64,000 bases of DNA from Paracoccus sp. S-4012 (GTDB lineage Bacteria; Pseudomonadota; Alphaproteobacteria; Rhodobacterales; Rhodobacteraceae), in NCBI RefSeq assembly GCF_009674885.1, contig NZ_WKKA01000004.1, positions 62,001 through 126,000 of the forward strand, written 5' to 3'. The notes under the pieces are model-generated. The model made no database searches. It was not told the DNA's origin and saw only the letters and a list, made by a program, of their open reading frames with translations. Position numbers and translations under genes: made by a program. This document shows, piece by piece, positions 43,213-51,853 of the stretch (positions are counted from its first letter, which is position 1; every line of letters starts with the position of its first letter).

Positions 43213-45042
43213 TCATTCCGCGGCCCGGATGGGCCGCGCCGTGTCATGCCCGCGCGCCGCGCTGCGCAGGCGCGGCGCGTGGAGCGGCAGCTGAACCTCG
43301 AACACGGCGCCCGGGCCGTGCTCGGCATTGTGGGCCGTCAGGCGGCCGCCGAAATCCGCCACGATCTCCGACGAGATCGCAAGCCCGAGGCCGGTGCCCT
43401 CGCCAGGCTTCTTGGTGGTGAAGAACGGTTCGAACAATTTGTCCAGATCGGCGATGCCGGGGCCGTTGTCACGCACCGACAGGATCGCGTGAGCGCCCGA
43501 GCGGACCTCGATCTCGATCTGCGGCTGCGCCGTCTGGCGGGTCGCGTCGACGGCGTTCGTGAGCAGGTTGATGATGACCTGTTCCAGCCGGATGCGGTCG
43601 CAATAGACCATCACCGTGCCGCGCGGGACCATGCGCGTGACCCGGATGCGCCGGGCGCGCAGCTGCGGCTCGACCAGCGTGAGCGCGCTGCTGATCGCGT
43701 CGCGGAGGTCGAACGGCTCGAAGGCCTCGCCGCCCTTGCGGGCGAAGCTCTTCAATTGCCGGGTGATGGCGGTCATGCGCTCGATCAGGTCGTCGATCCG
43801 CTGGAACGAGGACAGCGCCTCCTCGGGGCGGTTGCGTTGCAGCAGGAGCCGCGCCCCGGCGAGATAGGTCTTCATCGCCGCCAGCGGCTGGTTCAGCTCG
43901 TGACTGACGCCCGCCGACATCTCGCCCAAGGCGGCCAGCTTCGAGGACTGCTGCACCGACTGCTCGGCCACGCGCAGCTCGCGCTGCACCCGCTCGCGCT
44001 CGGCGATCTCGCTCGTCAGCCGGGCGTTCAGCGCCCGCAGATCGGCGCTCTCGCGGCGGTATTTCTCGGTCCGGTCGAGGGCGCGCCGCGAGGTGAGATA
44101 GAAGGCCAGCGCCAGCAGCAGCGCGAACCCCATGATCTCGAGCGCGAGCATCAGGTTCACGCGCTGCCGCACCGAATCATAGGTGGTGAAGGTGATCATC
44201 CGCCAGCCGCGGAACGGCACCCGCGTCTCGGTCTGCATCACCGCCTTGCCGCGGATGTAGGCGTCGGCCGGCGAGCTGGTCCAGTCGGCGGTGACCTGGA
44301 AGGCGCGCTCGATGGCCGACGGGGCCGAGCGCGCGGCGAGCGCCTCGGGCAGCGTCAGCCCGCGCCAGCGGGGCTCGGTCGCGAGGATGATCCGCCCCTC
44401 GCTGTTGGTGACGGCGACCGCGTCCGAGATGCCCGCCCAGCTGCGCTCCAGCCGGCCGAAGTCGCCGGCGACGACGATCACGCCGAGGGTGCGCCCGCCA
44501 TGGCCGACGACCGCGCGCGAGTGGCTGAAGGCGAAGCCGGTGGCGGAGTTCGGGGTGACGGTGAAGACCGTGTCGCGGCCGCGCACGGCATCGACGTAAA
44601 ACGGCTCGCCCGCGAAGTTGCTGCCGAGGAGCCGCCGGTCGGTCGCGCCGACGACACGGCCGGAGGCGTCCAGCAGCAGCATGGCCGATGTCTCGATCTC
44701 GCGCTGCGCCGCGATCAGGCGGGCGGAGGTGGTGGTGTAGTCCTGCGTCTCGAGCGCCGAGATCAGCGCCGGGTCGCGCGCCAGCAGCAGCGGCACGACG
44801 CCGTTGCGCTGCAGTTCCGAATGCAGGTTGCCGGAATAGAGCGCCGAGCGGACCTCCGCCCGCGCCCGCGTAGTCTCGGTGAAACGCTCGGTCAGCCAGA
44901 TGTTGGTGGCCCAGATCGTGCCCATGGCGAGGCCGAGGATCAGGACGATCAGCACCCGCAGCACCCACCGCTCCGAGCGGTCCCGCTCAGGGGCGCCCTC
45001 GGCGATCTCGTCGTCCTGCAGCTCGTCGTCCGCGGCCTGCAT
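43213..45042 (-). CDS. dctB: DctB-like sensor histidine kinase
   Basis: 609 residues. Membrane segments at about 27-49 and 296-318 enclose a 245-residue periplasmic double-Cache sensor region, as in DctB. A coiled coil at about 330-370 leads to the HisKA domain with phospho-acceptor His381 (LGEMSAGVSHELNQPLAAM). HATPase boxes follow: INLLTNAVDATRQ, DNGPGIA, FFTTKKPGEGTGLGLAIS. DctB senses C4-dicarboxylates and phosphorylates DctD to control dicarboxylate uptake; here the ligand is inferred. No dctPQM transporter genes are adjacent. Confidence 0.9.
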   Translation of the reverse strand: MQAADDELQDDEIAEGAPERDRSERWVLRVLIVLILGLAMGTIWATNIWLTERFTETTRARAEVRSALYSGNLHSELQRNGVVPLLLARDPALISALETQDYTTTSARLIAAQREIETSAMLLLDASGRVVGATDRRLLGSNFAGEPFYVDAVRGRDTVFTVTPNSATGFAFSHSRAVVGHGGRTLGVIVVAGDFGRLERSWAGISDAVAVTNSEGRIILATEPRWRGLTLPEALAARSAPSAIERAFQVTADWTSSPADAYIRGKAVMQTETRVPFRGWRMITFTTYDSVRQRVNLMLALEIMGFALLLALAFYLTSRRALDRTEKYRRESADLRALNARLTSEIAERERVQRELRVAEQSVQQSSKLAALGEMSAGVSHELNQPLAAMKTYLAGARLLLQRNRPEEALSSFQRIDDLIERMTAITRQLKSFARKGGEAFEPFDLRDAISSALTLVEPQLRARRIRVTRMVPRGTVMVYCDRIRLEQVIINLLTNAVDATRQTAQPQIEIEVRSGAHAILSVRDNGPGIADLDKLFEPFFTTKKPGEGTGLGLAISSEIVADFGGRLTAHNAEHGPGAVFEVQLPLHAPRLRSAARGHDTARPIRAAE

Positions 45043-45085
45043 CGTCAGGGTTTACGGCCCCGCGGGTTGCGAGGCAACTCCCGCC

Positions 45086-45754
45086 TCAGGCGGCAACGAG
45101 GCTGCCGACCAGCCGGCGCAGCATCCGCGCACCGTCCGCCGGGCCTAGGGCCGGGTCCGCGGCCCGCTCGGGATGGGGCATCAGGCCGAGCGTGCGACGG
45201 TTGGCCGAGAGCACTCCCGCGATGTCCCCGGCCGAGCCGTTGAGGGGCGTGGCGTAAGTCAGCGCGATGCGATCCTCGCCCGTGAGCCGCGCGAGGCCCT
45301 CCGGGTCGATCTGGTAGTTGCCGTCGTGATGCGCGACCGGCAGCGAGATGCGCGCGCCGCGCGCGTAGCCGCAGGTGAAGGCGCTGTCGTCGGTCTCGAC
45401 CGTCAGGGCGGCGTCGCGGCAGATGAAGCTGAGGCCCGCGTTCCGCATCAGCGCGCCGGGCAGCAGGCCGAGTTCGGTCAGCACCTGAAAGCCGTTGCAG
45501 ACGCCCAGCACGTAGCCGCCGCGTCCGGCATGCTCGCGGATCGCGCCCGCGACCGGCGAGCGCGCGGCGATGGCGCCGCAGCGCAGGTAGTCGCCATACG
45601 AGAAGCCGCCCGGCACGGCGACGAGGTCGGTGCCCTCCGGCAGCACGGTCTCCTTGTGCCAGACCCGCGCCACCTCAGCGCCGGCGGCCTCAAGCGCGAC
45701 GGCAAGGTCGCGGTCGCAGTTGGAGCCGGGGAAGGTGATGACGGCAGCTTTCAT
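45086..45754 (-). CDS. purQ: phosphoribosylformylglycinamidine synthase subunit PurQ
   Basis: 222 residues, class I glutamine amidotransferase. The nucleophile cysteine is in [17 protein letters not shown] and the His/Glu pair in [31 protein letters not shown] is the family N-terminus. It supplies ammonia to PurL in purine synthesis, step 4. purS, purC and purL are often nearby in Rhodobacterales but none lies in this window. It is divergent from the metallo-hydrolase gene at 45881. Confidence 0.96.
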   Translation of the reverse strand: MKAAVITFPGSNCDRDLAVALEAAGAEVARVWHKETVLPEGTDLVAVPGGFSYGDYLRCGAIAARSPVAGAIREHAGRGGYVLGVCNGFQVLTELGLLPGALMRNAGLSFICRDAALTVETDDSAFTCGYARGARISLPVAHHDGNYQIDPEGLARLTGEDRIALTYATPLNGSAGDIAGVLSANRRTLGLMPHPERAADPALGPADGARMLRRLVGSLVAA

Positions 45755-45880
45755 GGGGCCAGGCCTTCATGCGGGGGATTGCGCCCCAAGTAGTGCCGCC
45801 GCGCCGGGCGGGCAAGAGGCGGAACCGATGCCGCGAGGCGTGGTTGTGGTCCCGGATCAATCCCGAAAAGGAGCCCCCTG

Positions 45881-46660
45881 ATGATGACACGACGCGCGAC
45901 CCTCGCCCTCGCCGCCGCCGGCCTCGCCGCAGCCACCCTGCCCCACCGCGCCGCGGCGCAGGAGGCTTCCTTCGCCGTGCCGGGCGGCCAGATGACCTTG
46001 CGGCCGGTCGAGCACGCCTCGTTGGTAATCGAGCTGCCCGAGGCACGAATCGCCGTCGATCCGGTGGGCGCCGCCGACCGCTACGGCGCCACGCCCGACC
46101 TCATCCTCGTGACCCATGAGCATGGCGACCATTACAGCGCCGAGACGCTCGCCGCTCTGATGGGCGAGCAGACGCGGCTGATCACCAACCCGGCCGTATT
46201 CGAGATGCTGCCGGAAGACCTGAAATCCCGCGCCCTGGCGATGGCCAATGGCGAAAGCCACGAGGACGAACTGGGCCTCACCATCGACGCGGTCCCGGCC
46301 TACAACACCACTGAGGACCGCCAGCAGTATCATCCCAAAGGGCGGGACAACGGCTACGTCCTGACGCTCGGCGAGCAGCGCCTCTACATCGCCGGCGACA
46401 CCGAGGACACGCCCGAGATGCGGGCACTGACCGGCATCACCCTGGCGCTGCTGCCGATGAACCTGCCCTACACCCAGACGCCCGAGCAGGCGGCCTCGGC
46501 CGTCGCCGAGTTCCAGCCGCAGATCGCCATTCCGTATCACCACGGCGGCACCGACCCGGCCGAGTTCGCCCGCCTCGTGGAGGAGCAGGGTGGCGGGACC
46601 CAGGTGGAGATCCTCGACTGGTATCCCGCGAGCGACGACCCGGCGGGCGGCGACGACTGA
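45881..46660 (+). CDS. exported MBL-fold metallo-hydrolase (UlaG-like)
   Basis: 259 residues. A signal peptide with a twin-arginine-like start (MMTRRATLALAAAGLAAATL) is followed by a compact MBL fold. The metal ligands are in VTHEHGDHYS (HxHxDH), AGDTEDTPEM and PYHHGGTDP. The type is that of small UlaG-like hydrolases, of unknown substrate; export to the periplasm is less usual. The stop overlaps the start of the downstream gene (TGATG at 46658-46662). GGAG is 9 bases before the ATG. Confidence 0.88.
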   Translation: MMTRRATLALAAAGLAAATLPHRAAAQEASFAVPGGQMTLRPVEHASLVIELPEARIAVDPVGAADRYGATPDLILVTHEHGDHYSAETLAALMGEQTRLITNPAVFEMLPEDLKSRALAMANGESHEDELGLTIDAVPAYNTTEDRQQYHPKGRDNGYVLTLGEQRLYIAGDTEDTPEMRALTGITLALLPMNLPYTQTPEQAASAVAEFQPQIAIPYHHGGTDPAEFARLVEEQGGGTQVEILDWYPASDDPAGGDD

Positions 46661-47193
46661 TGCGCCTCAGGATCGTTGCTCCGCTGGCCGTGGCCGTCGC
46701 CCTCGCCGTCCCCGCGCAGGCCGACGAGATCGAGGGCCACGCCACCAACGCGTTCCTCCCAGGCTTCCCCGAGGAGATCGACAGCCTGACCCGCGCCGCG
46801 ATCGAGAGCGAGCCGGACGAGGGGCGGATCACGGCCGTCTACGGCAACGCCGACGACAGCCGGAACCTGCAGGTGCTGCTCTACCGCCTGTCCGACGACG
46901 GCATCGCCGGCAATGTCGAGCGGGCGGAGGCCTTCATGGCCGGCGGCGAGATCCCGGTCGCGCAGGCGAGCGTCGAGAGCCCCGGCGGCGCCGCGATGGA
47001 ATGCATGGCGACCCGCGTGGGCGAGCTGGCCTACAATCTTTGCATTGCGGAGGTCCGCGGGCGGGCGCTCAACGTGCAGGTCGGGGATGTCATCGACCCG
47101 CAAGCGAAGGAACTGCCCGAGGCGGTCGTCACCGCCGCCCGCGATCTCGCGGGCCGCATCGTCGATTCCATCGCCGCCGCGCCCGAAAGCTGA
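46660..47193 (+). CDS. small exported protein, unknown function
   Basis: 177 residues with a signal peptide (LRIVAPLAVAVALAVPAQA). The mature part is acidic, has two cysteines close to each other in MECMATRVGELAYNLCIAEV, and a helical C-terminus (EAVVTAARDLAGRIVDSI). No domain is recognised. It is translationally coupled to the metallo-hydrolase gene, so a joint periplasmic function is likely. Confidence 0.78.
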   Translation: MRLRIVAPLAVAVALAVPAQADEIEGHATNAFLPGFPEEIDSLTRAAIESEPDEGRITAVYGNADDSRNLQVLLYRLSDDGIAGNVERAEAFMAGGEIPVAQASVESPGGAAMECMATRVGELAYNLCIAEVRGRALNVQVGDVIDPQAKELPEAVVTAARDLAGRIVDSIAAAPES

Positions 47194-47226
47194 ACGACAA
47201 AGGGCCGGACATCGCTGCCCGCCCCT

Positions 47227-47277
47227 CTTCGCCTTGATCCAAATATCCTCGGGGGTCCGGGGGCGGAAAGCCCCCGG
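47227..47277. repeat. AAATATCC hairpin repeat, copy 4 (between convergent genes)
   Basis: CTTCGCCTTGATCC, then AAATATCC, a G-run, and the hairpin CCGGGGGC/GCCCCCGG (47257-47277). The lead is identical to copy 2 at 23709. It sits between the small exported protein gene and icd, 9 bases from the icd stop. Confidence 0.82.
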
Positions 47278-47285
47278 CCTTGGCC

Positions 47286-48500
47286 TCAGCCGGCGAGCGC
47301 CTTGCCCAGATACTCGTCCACCTTCTCGAGGTAGCCCATCGTCGTCAGCCACTTCTGCTCCGGCCCGGCCAGGAGCGCGAGGTCCTTGGTCATGAACCCG
47401 TCCTCCACCGCCTGCACGGTCACGCGCTCGAGCGTCTCGGCGAAGGTCTTGAGCTGCTCGTTGCCGTCCAGCTTCGCGCGGTGCTTCAGCCCGCCGGTCC
47501 AGGCGTAGATCGAGGCGATGGAGTTGGTGGAGGTCTCCTTGCCCTTCTGATGCTCGCGGTAGTGGCGCGTCACCGTGCCATGCGCGGCCTCCGCCTCCAC
47601 GGTCTTGCCGTCCGGCGTCATCAGCACCGAGGTCATCAGGCCGAGCGATCCGAAGCCCTGCGCCACGGTGTCGGACTGCACGTCGCCGTCATAGTTCTTG
47701 CAGGCCCAGACATAGCCGCCCGACCACTTCAGCGAGGCCGCGACCATGTCGTCGATCAGCCGGTGCTCGTAGGTGATCCCGGCGGCCTTGAACTTGTCGG
47801 CGAACTCGGCCTCGAACACCTCCTGGAAGATGTCCTTGAAGCGGCCGTCATAGGCCTTGAGGATCGTGTTCTTGGTCGAGAGATAGACCGGATAGCCGCG
47901 CTGCAGCCCGTAGTTCATCGAGGCCCGCGCGAAGTCGCGGATCGAGTCGTCGAGGTTGTACATCGCCATCGCGACGCCCGAGCCGGGGGCCTGGAAGACC
48001 TCGTGCTCGATCGTCTCGCCGTCCTCGCCGACGAACCGGATCGTCAGCTTGCCCTTGCCGGGGAAGCGGAAGTCGGTGGCCTTGTACTGGTCGCCGAAGG
48101 CGTGGCGGCCGACGATGATCGGCTGGGTCCAGTGCGGGACCAGGCGCGGCACGTTCTTGCAGATGATCGGCTCGCGGAAGATCACGCCGCCGAGGATGTT
48201 GCGGATCGTCCCGTTGGGCGAGCGCCACATCTTCTTCAGCCCGAACTCCTCCACCCGCGCCTCGTCGGGGGTGATGGTCGCGCATTTGACGCCGACGCCG
48301 TATTGCTTGATCGCGTGGGCCGCATCCACCGTGATCTGGTCGTCGGTGCGGTCCCGCTCCTCCATGCCGAGATCGTAGTATTTCAGGTCGATGTCGAGAT
48401 AGGGCAGGATCAGCTTCTTCTTGATGAAGTCCCAGATGATCCGGGTCATCTCGTCGCCGTCGAGCTCGACGACGGGGTTGTCCACCTTGATCTTGGTCAT
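47286..48500 (-). CDS. icd: NADP-dependent isocitrate dehydrogenase
   Basis: 404 residues of the eukaryotic-like homodimeric IDH type, starting [20 protein letters not shown]. The isocitrate-binding region [35 protein letters not shown], and the metal aspartates in [20 protein letters not shown] are visible; the cofactor site is [17 protein letters not shown]. It oxidises isocitrate to 2-oxoglutarate in the TCA cycle. The start ATG is at 48500; the open frame upstream to 48584 lacks family sequence. A cluster of hairpins lies upstream (48569-48830). Confidence 0.97.
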   Translation of the reverse strand: MTKIKVDNPVVELDGDEMTRIIWDFIKKKLILPYLDIDLKYYDLGMEERDRTDDQITVDAAHAIKQYGVGVKCATITPDEARVEEFGLKKMWRSPNGTIRNILGGVIFREPIICKNVPRLVPHWTQPIIVGRHAFGDQYKATDFRFPGKGKLTIRFVGEDGETIEHEVFQAPGSGVAMAMYNLDDSIRDFARASMNYGLQRGYPVYLSTKNTILKAYDGRFKDIFQEVFEAEFADKFKAAGITYEHRLIDDMVAASLKWSGGYVWACKNYDGDVQSDTVAQGFGSLGLMTSVLMTPDGKTVEAEAAHGTVTRHYREHQKGKETSTNSIASIYAWTGGLKHRAKLDGNEQLKTFAETLERVTVQAVEDGFMTKDLALLAGPEQKWLTTMGYLEKVDEYLGKALAG

Positions 48501-48568
48501 GGGCGCCCTCTCAAAGCCAGTTTCGCGTGATGGCGGGGGGATAGCCGATGCGGCGGCGATTGGGAAGA

Positions 48569-48830
48569 CGGTATGCAATGGCATACCGAATCCGCCTGTC
48601 GCGGACCGTCACGACAGACGGCAGCGTCCGCCCTGGTGGACGCGAAGCGTCCGCCGCGGGGAGGGCGGACGCTGACCGATCCGCGGGGCGGATCGGTCGT
48701 CTCACGGCTGACGGTGCGCGCAAATGGGCACAGGGTCCCATTTGCGGACGCGGCACGGCAGGTGCGTGAGGATCACGCACCCTACGACGCGGCGGAGGCG
48801 TGGGTGCGGTGCGTTCTATGAACGCACCGC
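48569..48830. repeat. cluster of six hairpins between trpB and icd
   Basis: In order: (A) 48569-48588, 8 bp, CGGTATGC/GCATACCG. (B) 48623-48673, 12 bp AGCGTCCGCCCT/AGGGCGGACGCT, enclosing a nested 9-bp hairpin (48635-48655). (C) 48674-48698, 11 bp GACCGATCCGC/GCGGATCGGTC, loop GGG. (D) 48719-48746, 10 bp CGCAAATGGG/CCCATTTGCG. (E) 48761-48781, 8 bp GGTGCGTG/CACGCACC, followed by CTAC as in the repeat at 9345. (F) 48806-48830, 10 bp GCGGTGCGTT/AACGCACCGC. It fills the 344-base space between the two minus-strand genes. F lies 14 bases beyond the trpB stop and may terminate trpB. No gene was found in this space. Confidence 0.75.
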
Positions 48831-48844
48831 CCCCGGCCCTCACG

Positions 48845-50071
48845 TCACGCCTCGACCTCGACCCCCAGATGCCGCGCGACCGTGAAGATATCCTTGTCGC
48901 CCCGCCCGCAGAGATTCATCACCACCAGCTTGTCCGCCCCCATCCCCGGCGCCATCTTCGCCACCTGCGCGAGCGCATGGGCGGGCTCGAGCGCCGGGAT
49001 GATGCCTTCCGTCTCGCAAAGGAGCTGGAACGCCGCCAGGGCCCCGTCGTCGGTGATGGCGACGTAATCCGCCCGCCCGCTCTCCTTCAGCCAGGCATGC
49101 TCCGGCCCGATGCCGGGATAGTCGAGGCCGGCGCTGATGGAATGCCCCTCGAGGATCTGGCCGTCGCCGTCCTGCAGCAGATACGTCCGGTTGCCATGCA
49201 GCACGCCCGGCCGCCCGCCCGAAAGGCTGGCGCAATGCTCCATCCGGTCGTCAACGCCATGCCCACCGGCCTCCACCCCCACGATCCGCACCGAGGCGTC
49301 GTCGAGGAACGGGTGGAAGAGGCCCATCGCGTTGCTGCCGCCGCCCACGGCCGCCACCAGCAGGTCCGGCAGCCGGCCCTCGCGCTCCAGCATCTGCGCG
49401 CGCGTCTCGCGGCCGATGATCGACTGGAAGTCGCGCACCATCGCCGGATAGGGATGCGGCCCGGCGACCGTCCCGATGCAGTAGAAGGTGTCGCGCACAT
49501 TCGTGACCCAGTCGCGCAGCGCGTCGTTCATCGCGTCCTTCAGCGTGCCGCGGCCCGAGGTCACAGGGATTACCTCGGCCCCGAGGAGGCGCATGCGGAA
49601 GACGTTGGGCGCCTGCCGCTCGACATCGGTCTTGCCCATGTAGACCACGCATTGCAGCCCGAAGCGGGCGCAGACGGTGGCGGTCGCGACGCCGTGCTGG
49701 CCCGCCCCGGTTTCGGCGATGATGCGGCGCTTGCCCATGCGGCGGGCGAGCAGGATCTGGCCCAGCACGTTGTTGATCTTGTGGCTGCCGGTGTGGTTCA
49801 GCTCGTCGCGCTTGAGGTAGATCTTCGCGCCGCCCAGCCGCTCGGTCAGGCGCGGGGCGAAGTAGAGCGGCGAGGGGCGGCCGACGTAATGGGTCCAGAG
49901 GTCATCCATCTCGGCTGCGAAGGCGGGATCGGCCTTGGCGCGGGCGTATTCGGCCTCCAGTTCAAGGATCAGCGGCATCAGCGTCTCGGAGACGAAGCGG
50001 CCGCCGAAGATGCCGAAGCGCCCGGCCTCGTCGGGACCGTTGCGGAAGCTGTTGGGGATGTCGTCGGGCAT
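48845..50071 (-). CDS. trpB: tryptophan synthase beta subunit
   Basis: 408 residues. The PLP lysine is in [20 protein letters not shown], and [36 protein letters not shown] and [17 protein letters not shown] are standard landmarks. It joins indole and serine to tryptophan. trpF lies 149 bases upstream on the same strand; trpA is not in the window (downstream is icd), although it often follows trpB. Confidence 0.97.
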   Translation of the reverse strand: MPDDIPNSFRNGPDEAGRFGIFGGRFVSETLMPLILELEAEYARAKADPAFAAEMDDLWTHYVGRPSPLYFAPRLTERLGGAKIYLKRDELNHTGSHKINNVLGQILLARRMGKRRIIAETGAGQHGVATATVCARFGLQCVVYMGKTDVERQAPNVFRMRLLGAEVIPVTSGRGTLKDAMNDALRDWVTNVRDTFYCIGTVAGPHPYPAMVRDFQSIIGRETRAQMLEREGRLPDLLVAAVGGGSNAMGLFHPFLDDASVRIVGVEAGGHGVDDRMEHCASLSGGRPGVLHGNRTYLLQDGDGQILEGHSISAGLDYPGIGPEHAWLKESGRADYVAITDDGALAAFQLLCETEGIIPALEPAHALAQVAKMAPGMGADKLVVMNLCGRGDKDIFTVARHLGVEVEA

Positions 50072-50220
50072 GGTCGCCTCCGCTGTCCCGCAGGCGGGCG
50101 CGCAATGAACGGGATGTCAGAGAGGCTTCTTAAAGCCGATGCGGGATGGGGTGAAGCCCGGCCGCTCCGAGATGATCGGGTGATCGTCGTCGCGGGTGGC
50201 GGGCCGGCAGCGCGGGGCGG

Positions 50221-50868
50221 TCACGGCACCGCGGCGCAGAAGGCCCGGATCAGCGCCTCGTCCTTCACGCCGGGGGCCGATTCGACGCCGGAGGAGACGT
50301 CCACCGCCGGCGCGAAGGTCAGCCGCACCGCCTCGGCCACGTTGTCGGGCGTCAGCCCCCCGGCCAGAAACCACGGCTTCAGGAGCCGCCGCCCGGCGAG
50401 CAGCCGCCAGTCGAAGGACAGACCGTTGCCGCCCGGCAGCACGGCATCGCGCGGGGGCTTGGCGTCCACCAGCAGCAGATCCGCCGCCAGACCGTAGTTC
50501 CAGAGCGCGTCGAGGTCCTCCGTCCCGGCCACGCCCACCGCCTTCATCACCGGCAACCCGGTCCGGGCACGCACCTCGGCCACGCGCGCGGGCGTCTCGG
50601 CGCCGTGGAGCTGGATGATGTCGAGCGGCACCGTCGCCAGCACCGAATCGAGCATGGCGTCGTCGGGGTTGACGAAGAGGCCCACGCGGGCGCGGCCCGG
50701 CGGCACCGCGGCGGTCAGTTCCGCGGCGCGGTCGGGTGACACGGCGCGGGGCGAGCGGGGGAAGAACACGAAGCCAAGATAACCCGCCCCCGCGTCAAGC
50801 GCGGCCGCGACCTCGCCGGGGCGCGAGAGGCCGCAGATCTTGATCCCGGTGCGACGCTCGGAGGTCAC
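50221..50868 (-). CDS. trpF: phosphoribosylanthranilate isomerase
   Basis: 215 residues of the TIM-barrel family: [20 protein letters not shown] with the catalytic cysteine, [40 protein letters not shown] and [17 protein letters not shown]. It opens N-(5-phosphoribosyl)anthranilate to CdRP in tryptophan synthesis. The ATG overlaps the stop of the lapA gene upstream by 4 bases (ATGA). Confidence 0.96.
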   Translation of the reverse strand: MTSERRTGIKICGLSRPGEVAAALDAGAGYLGFVFFPRSPRAVSPDRAAELTAAVPPGRARVGLFVNPDDAMLDSVLATVPLDIIQLHGAETPARVAEVRARTGLPVMKAVGVAGTEDLDALWNYGLAADLLLVDAKPPRDAVLPGGNGLSFDWRLLAGRRLLKPWFLAGGLTPDNVAEAVRLTFAPAVDVSSGVESAPGVKDEALIRAFCAAVP

Positions 50869-51296
50869 CGGGCGGGCAGACGATCGGCCGCCGGCGCAGG
50901 CAAGCCGGCCTGAGCCTGCGCGGCGGCGGTTGCGGCCGGGAACTGCTCGGCGACGGGTCGCTGCACCGGCCGGTCCACGAGCGCCAGCACGTCGTCGCGC
51001 GGCGGGGCGCGATGGGTGACCTCGCGCTCGAGCACGGCGACCTCACGGGCGCGGCGCGCGGCCTCGCGGCGGATATGCGCCTCGCGCAGCCACTCGTAGA
51101 CAAGGCCGATCACGATCCCGACAAGCAGCGAGATGAGGATGACGAGGTAGAGCGGCACCATGATCGTGGTCGAGCCGAGCCACGGGTCGAGGCCCGCGGG
51201 CGTCGCGCTGAGCGCGACCGGCTGACGGTTGGCGAGCGCCACGCCCACCAGCACGAGGGCAAGGAACAGGAGGGCTGCGATCTTGATGTAGCGCAT
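50865..51296 (-). CDS. lapA: LapA-like membrane protein (DUF1049)
   Basis: 143 residues. Two membrane segments, at about 5-22 ([20 protein letters not shown]) and 46-68 ([20 protein letters not shown]), with the family's NRQPVxL between them. A coiled, basic stretch ([20 protein letters not shown]) and an Ala/Pro-rich tail follow. In E. coli LapA works with LapB in lipopolysaccharide assembly; LapB is not here. Position between ihfB and trpF is conserved in Rhodobacterales. Confidence 0.87.
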   Translation of the reverse strand: MRYIKIAALLFLALVLVGVALANRQPVALSATPAGLDPWLGSTTIMVPLYLVILISLLVGIVIGLVYEWLREAHIRREAARRAREVAVLEREVTHRAPPRDDVLALVDRPVQRPVAEQFPAATAAAQAQAGLPAPAADRLPAR

Positions 51297-51354
51297 GGTG
51301 GTCTCGGCCTTCCCCGTCAGCCGGGACCGTGTGCCCGGCGGAACCGGGTTTGAC

Positions 51355-51642
51355 CTATTCGGCCTGCCCGTTCAAGCGATCGCGCAGAAGCTTGCCGGTC
51401 TTGAAGAACGGCACTGCCTTCTCCTCGACCTGCACCGCCTCGCCGGTGCGCGGGTTGCGGCCCACCCGCGCCTCGCGCCGCTTGACCGAAAAGGCCCCGA
51501 AGCCGCGCAACTCGACCCGGTCGCCGCGCGCCATGGCGTCGATGATCTCCTCGAACACCGTGTTCACGATCCGCTCGACATCGCGCTGCACGAGATGGGG
51601 GTTTTCGTCGGCGATCTTCTGGATCAGCTCGGAGCGGATCAT
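51355..51642 (-). CDS. ihfB: integration host factor beta subunit
   Basis: 95 residues of the HU/IHF family: [29 protein letters not shown], then [20 protein letters not shown] and the DNA-intercalating arm [11 protein letters not shown] bends DNA as an alpha-beta dimer. AAGGAAGG lies directly upstream of the ATG, about 5 bases away. rpsA lies 211 bases upstream behind its own terminator, so ihfB probably has its own promoter in that gap. Confidence 0.96.
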   Translation of the reverse strand: MIRSELIQKIADENPHLVQRDVERIVNTVFEEIIDAMARGDRVELRGFGAFSVKRREARVGRNPRTGEAVQVEEKAVPFFKTGKLLRDRLNGQAE

Positions 51643-51790
51643 GCGCCTTCCTTACTGCTGACGCGGGTCGAGGACCGGCCCCGGCCCTGAGTAAAACCGA
51701 AACAGTGCCAAAGGCCTGCGAACTTGTCAGGCAACGCGGGCGGCCGCGATTGGTTGCAGCGCCGCCCATATTGCCGCGGGCCCGGCTGCA

Positions 51791-51830
51791 CGGGAAAATC
51801 CCCGCCCGGAGGGAAACTCCGGGCGGGGAT
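51791..51830 (-). terminator. intrinsic terminator of rpsA
   Basis: A perfect 13-bp stem, arms 51798-51810 and 51818-51830 (ATCCCCGCCCGGA and its complement), 7-base loop. Reading on the minus strand it is followed by TTTTCCC. It begins 24 bases after the rpsA stop. Confidence 0.9.
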
Positions 51831-51853
51831 GGTGTCGGCGTCCTGCGGACCGA

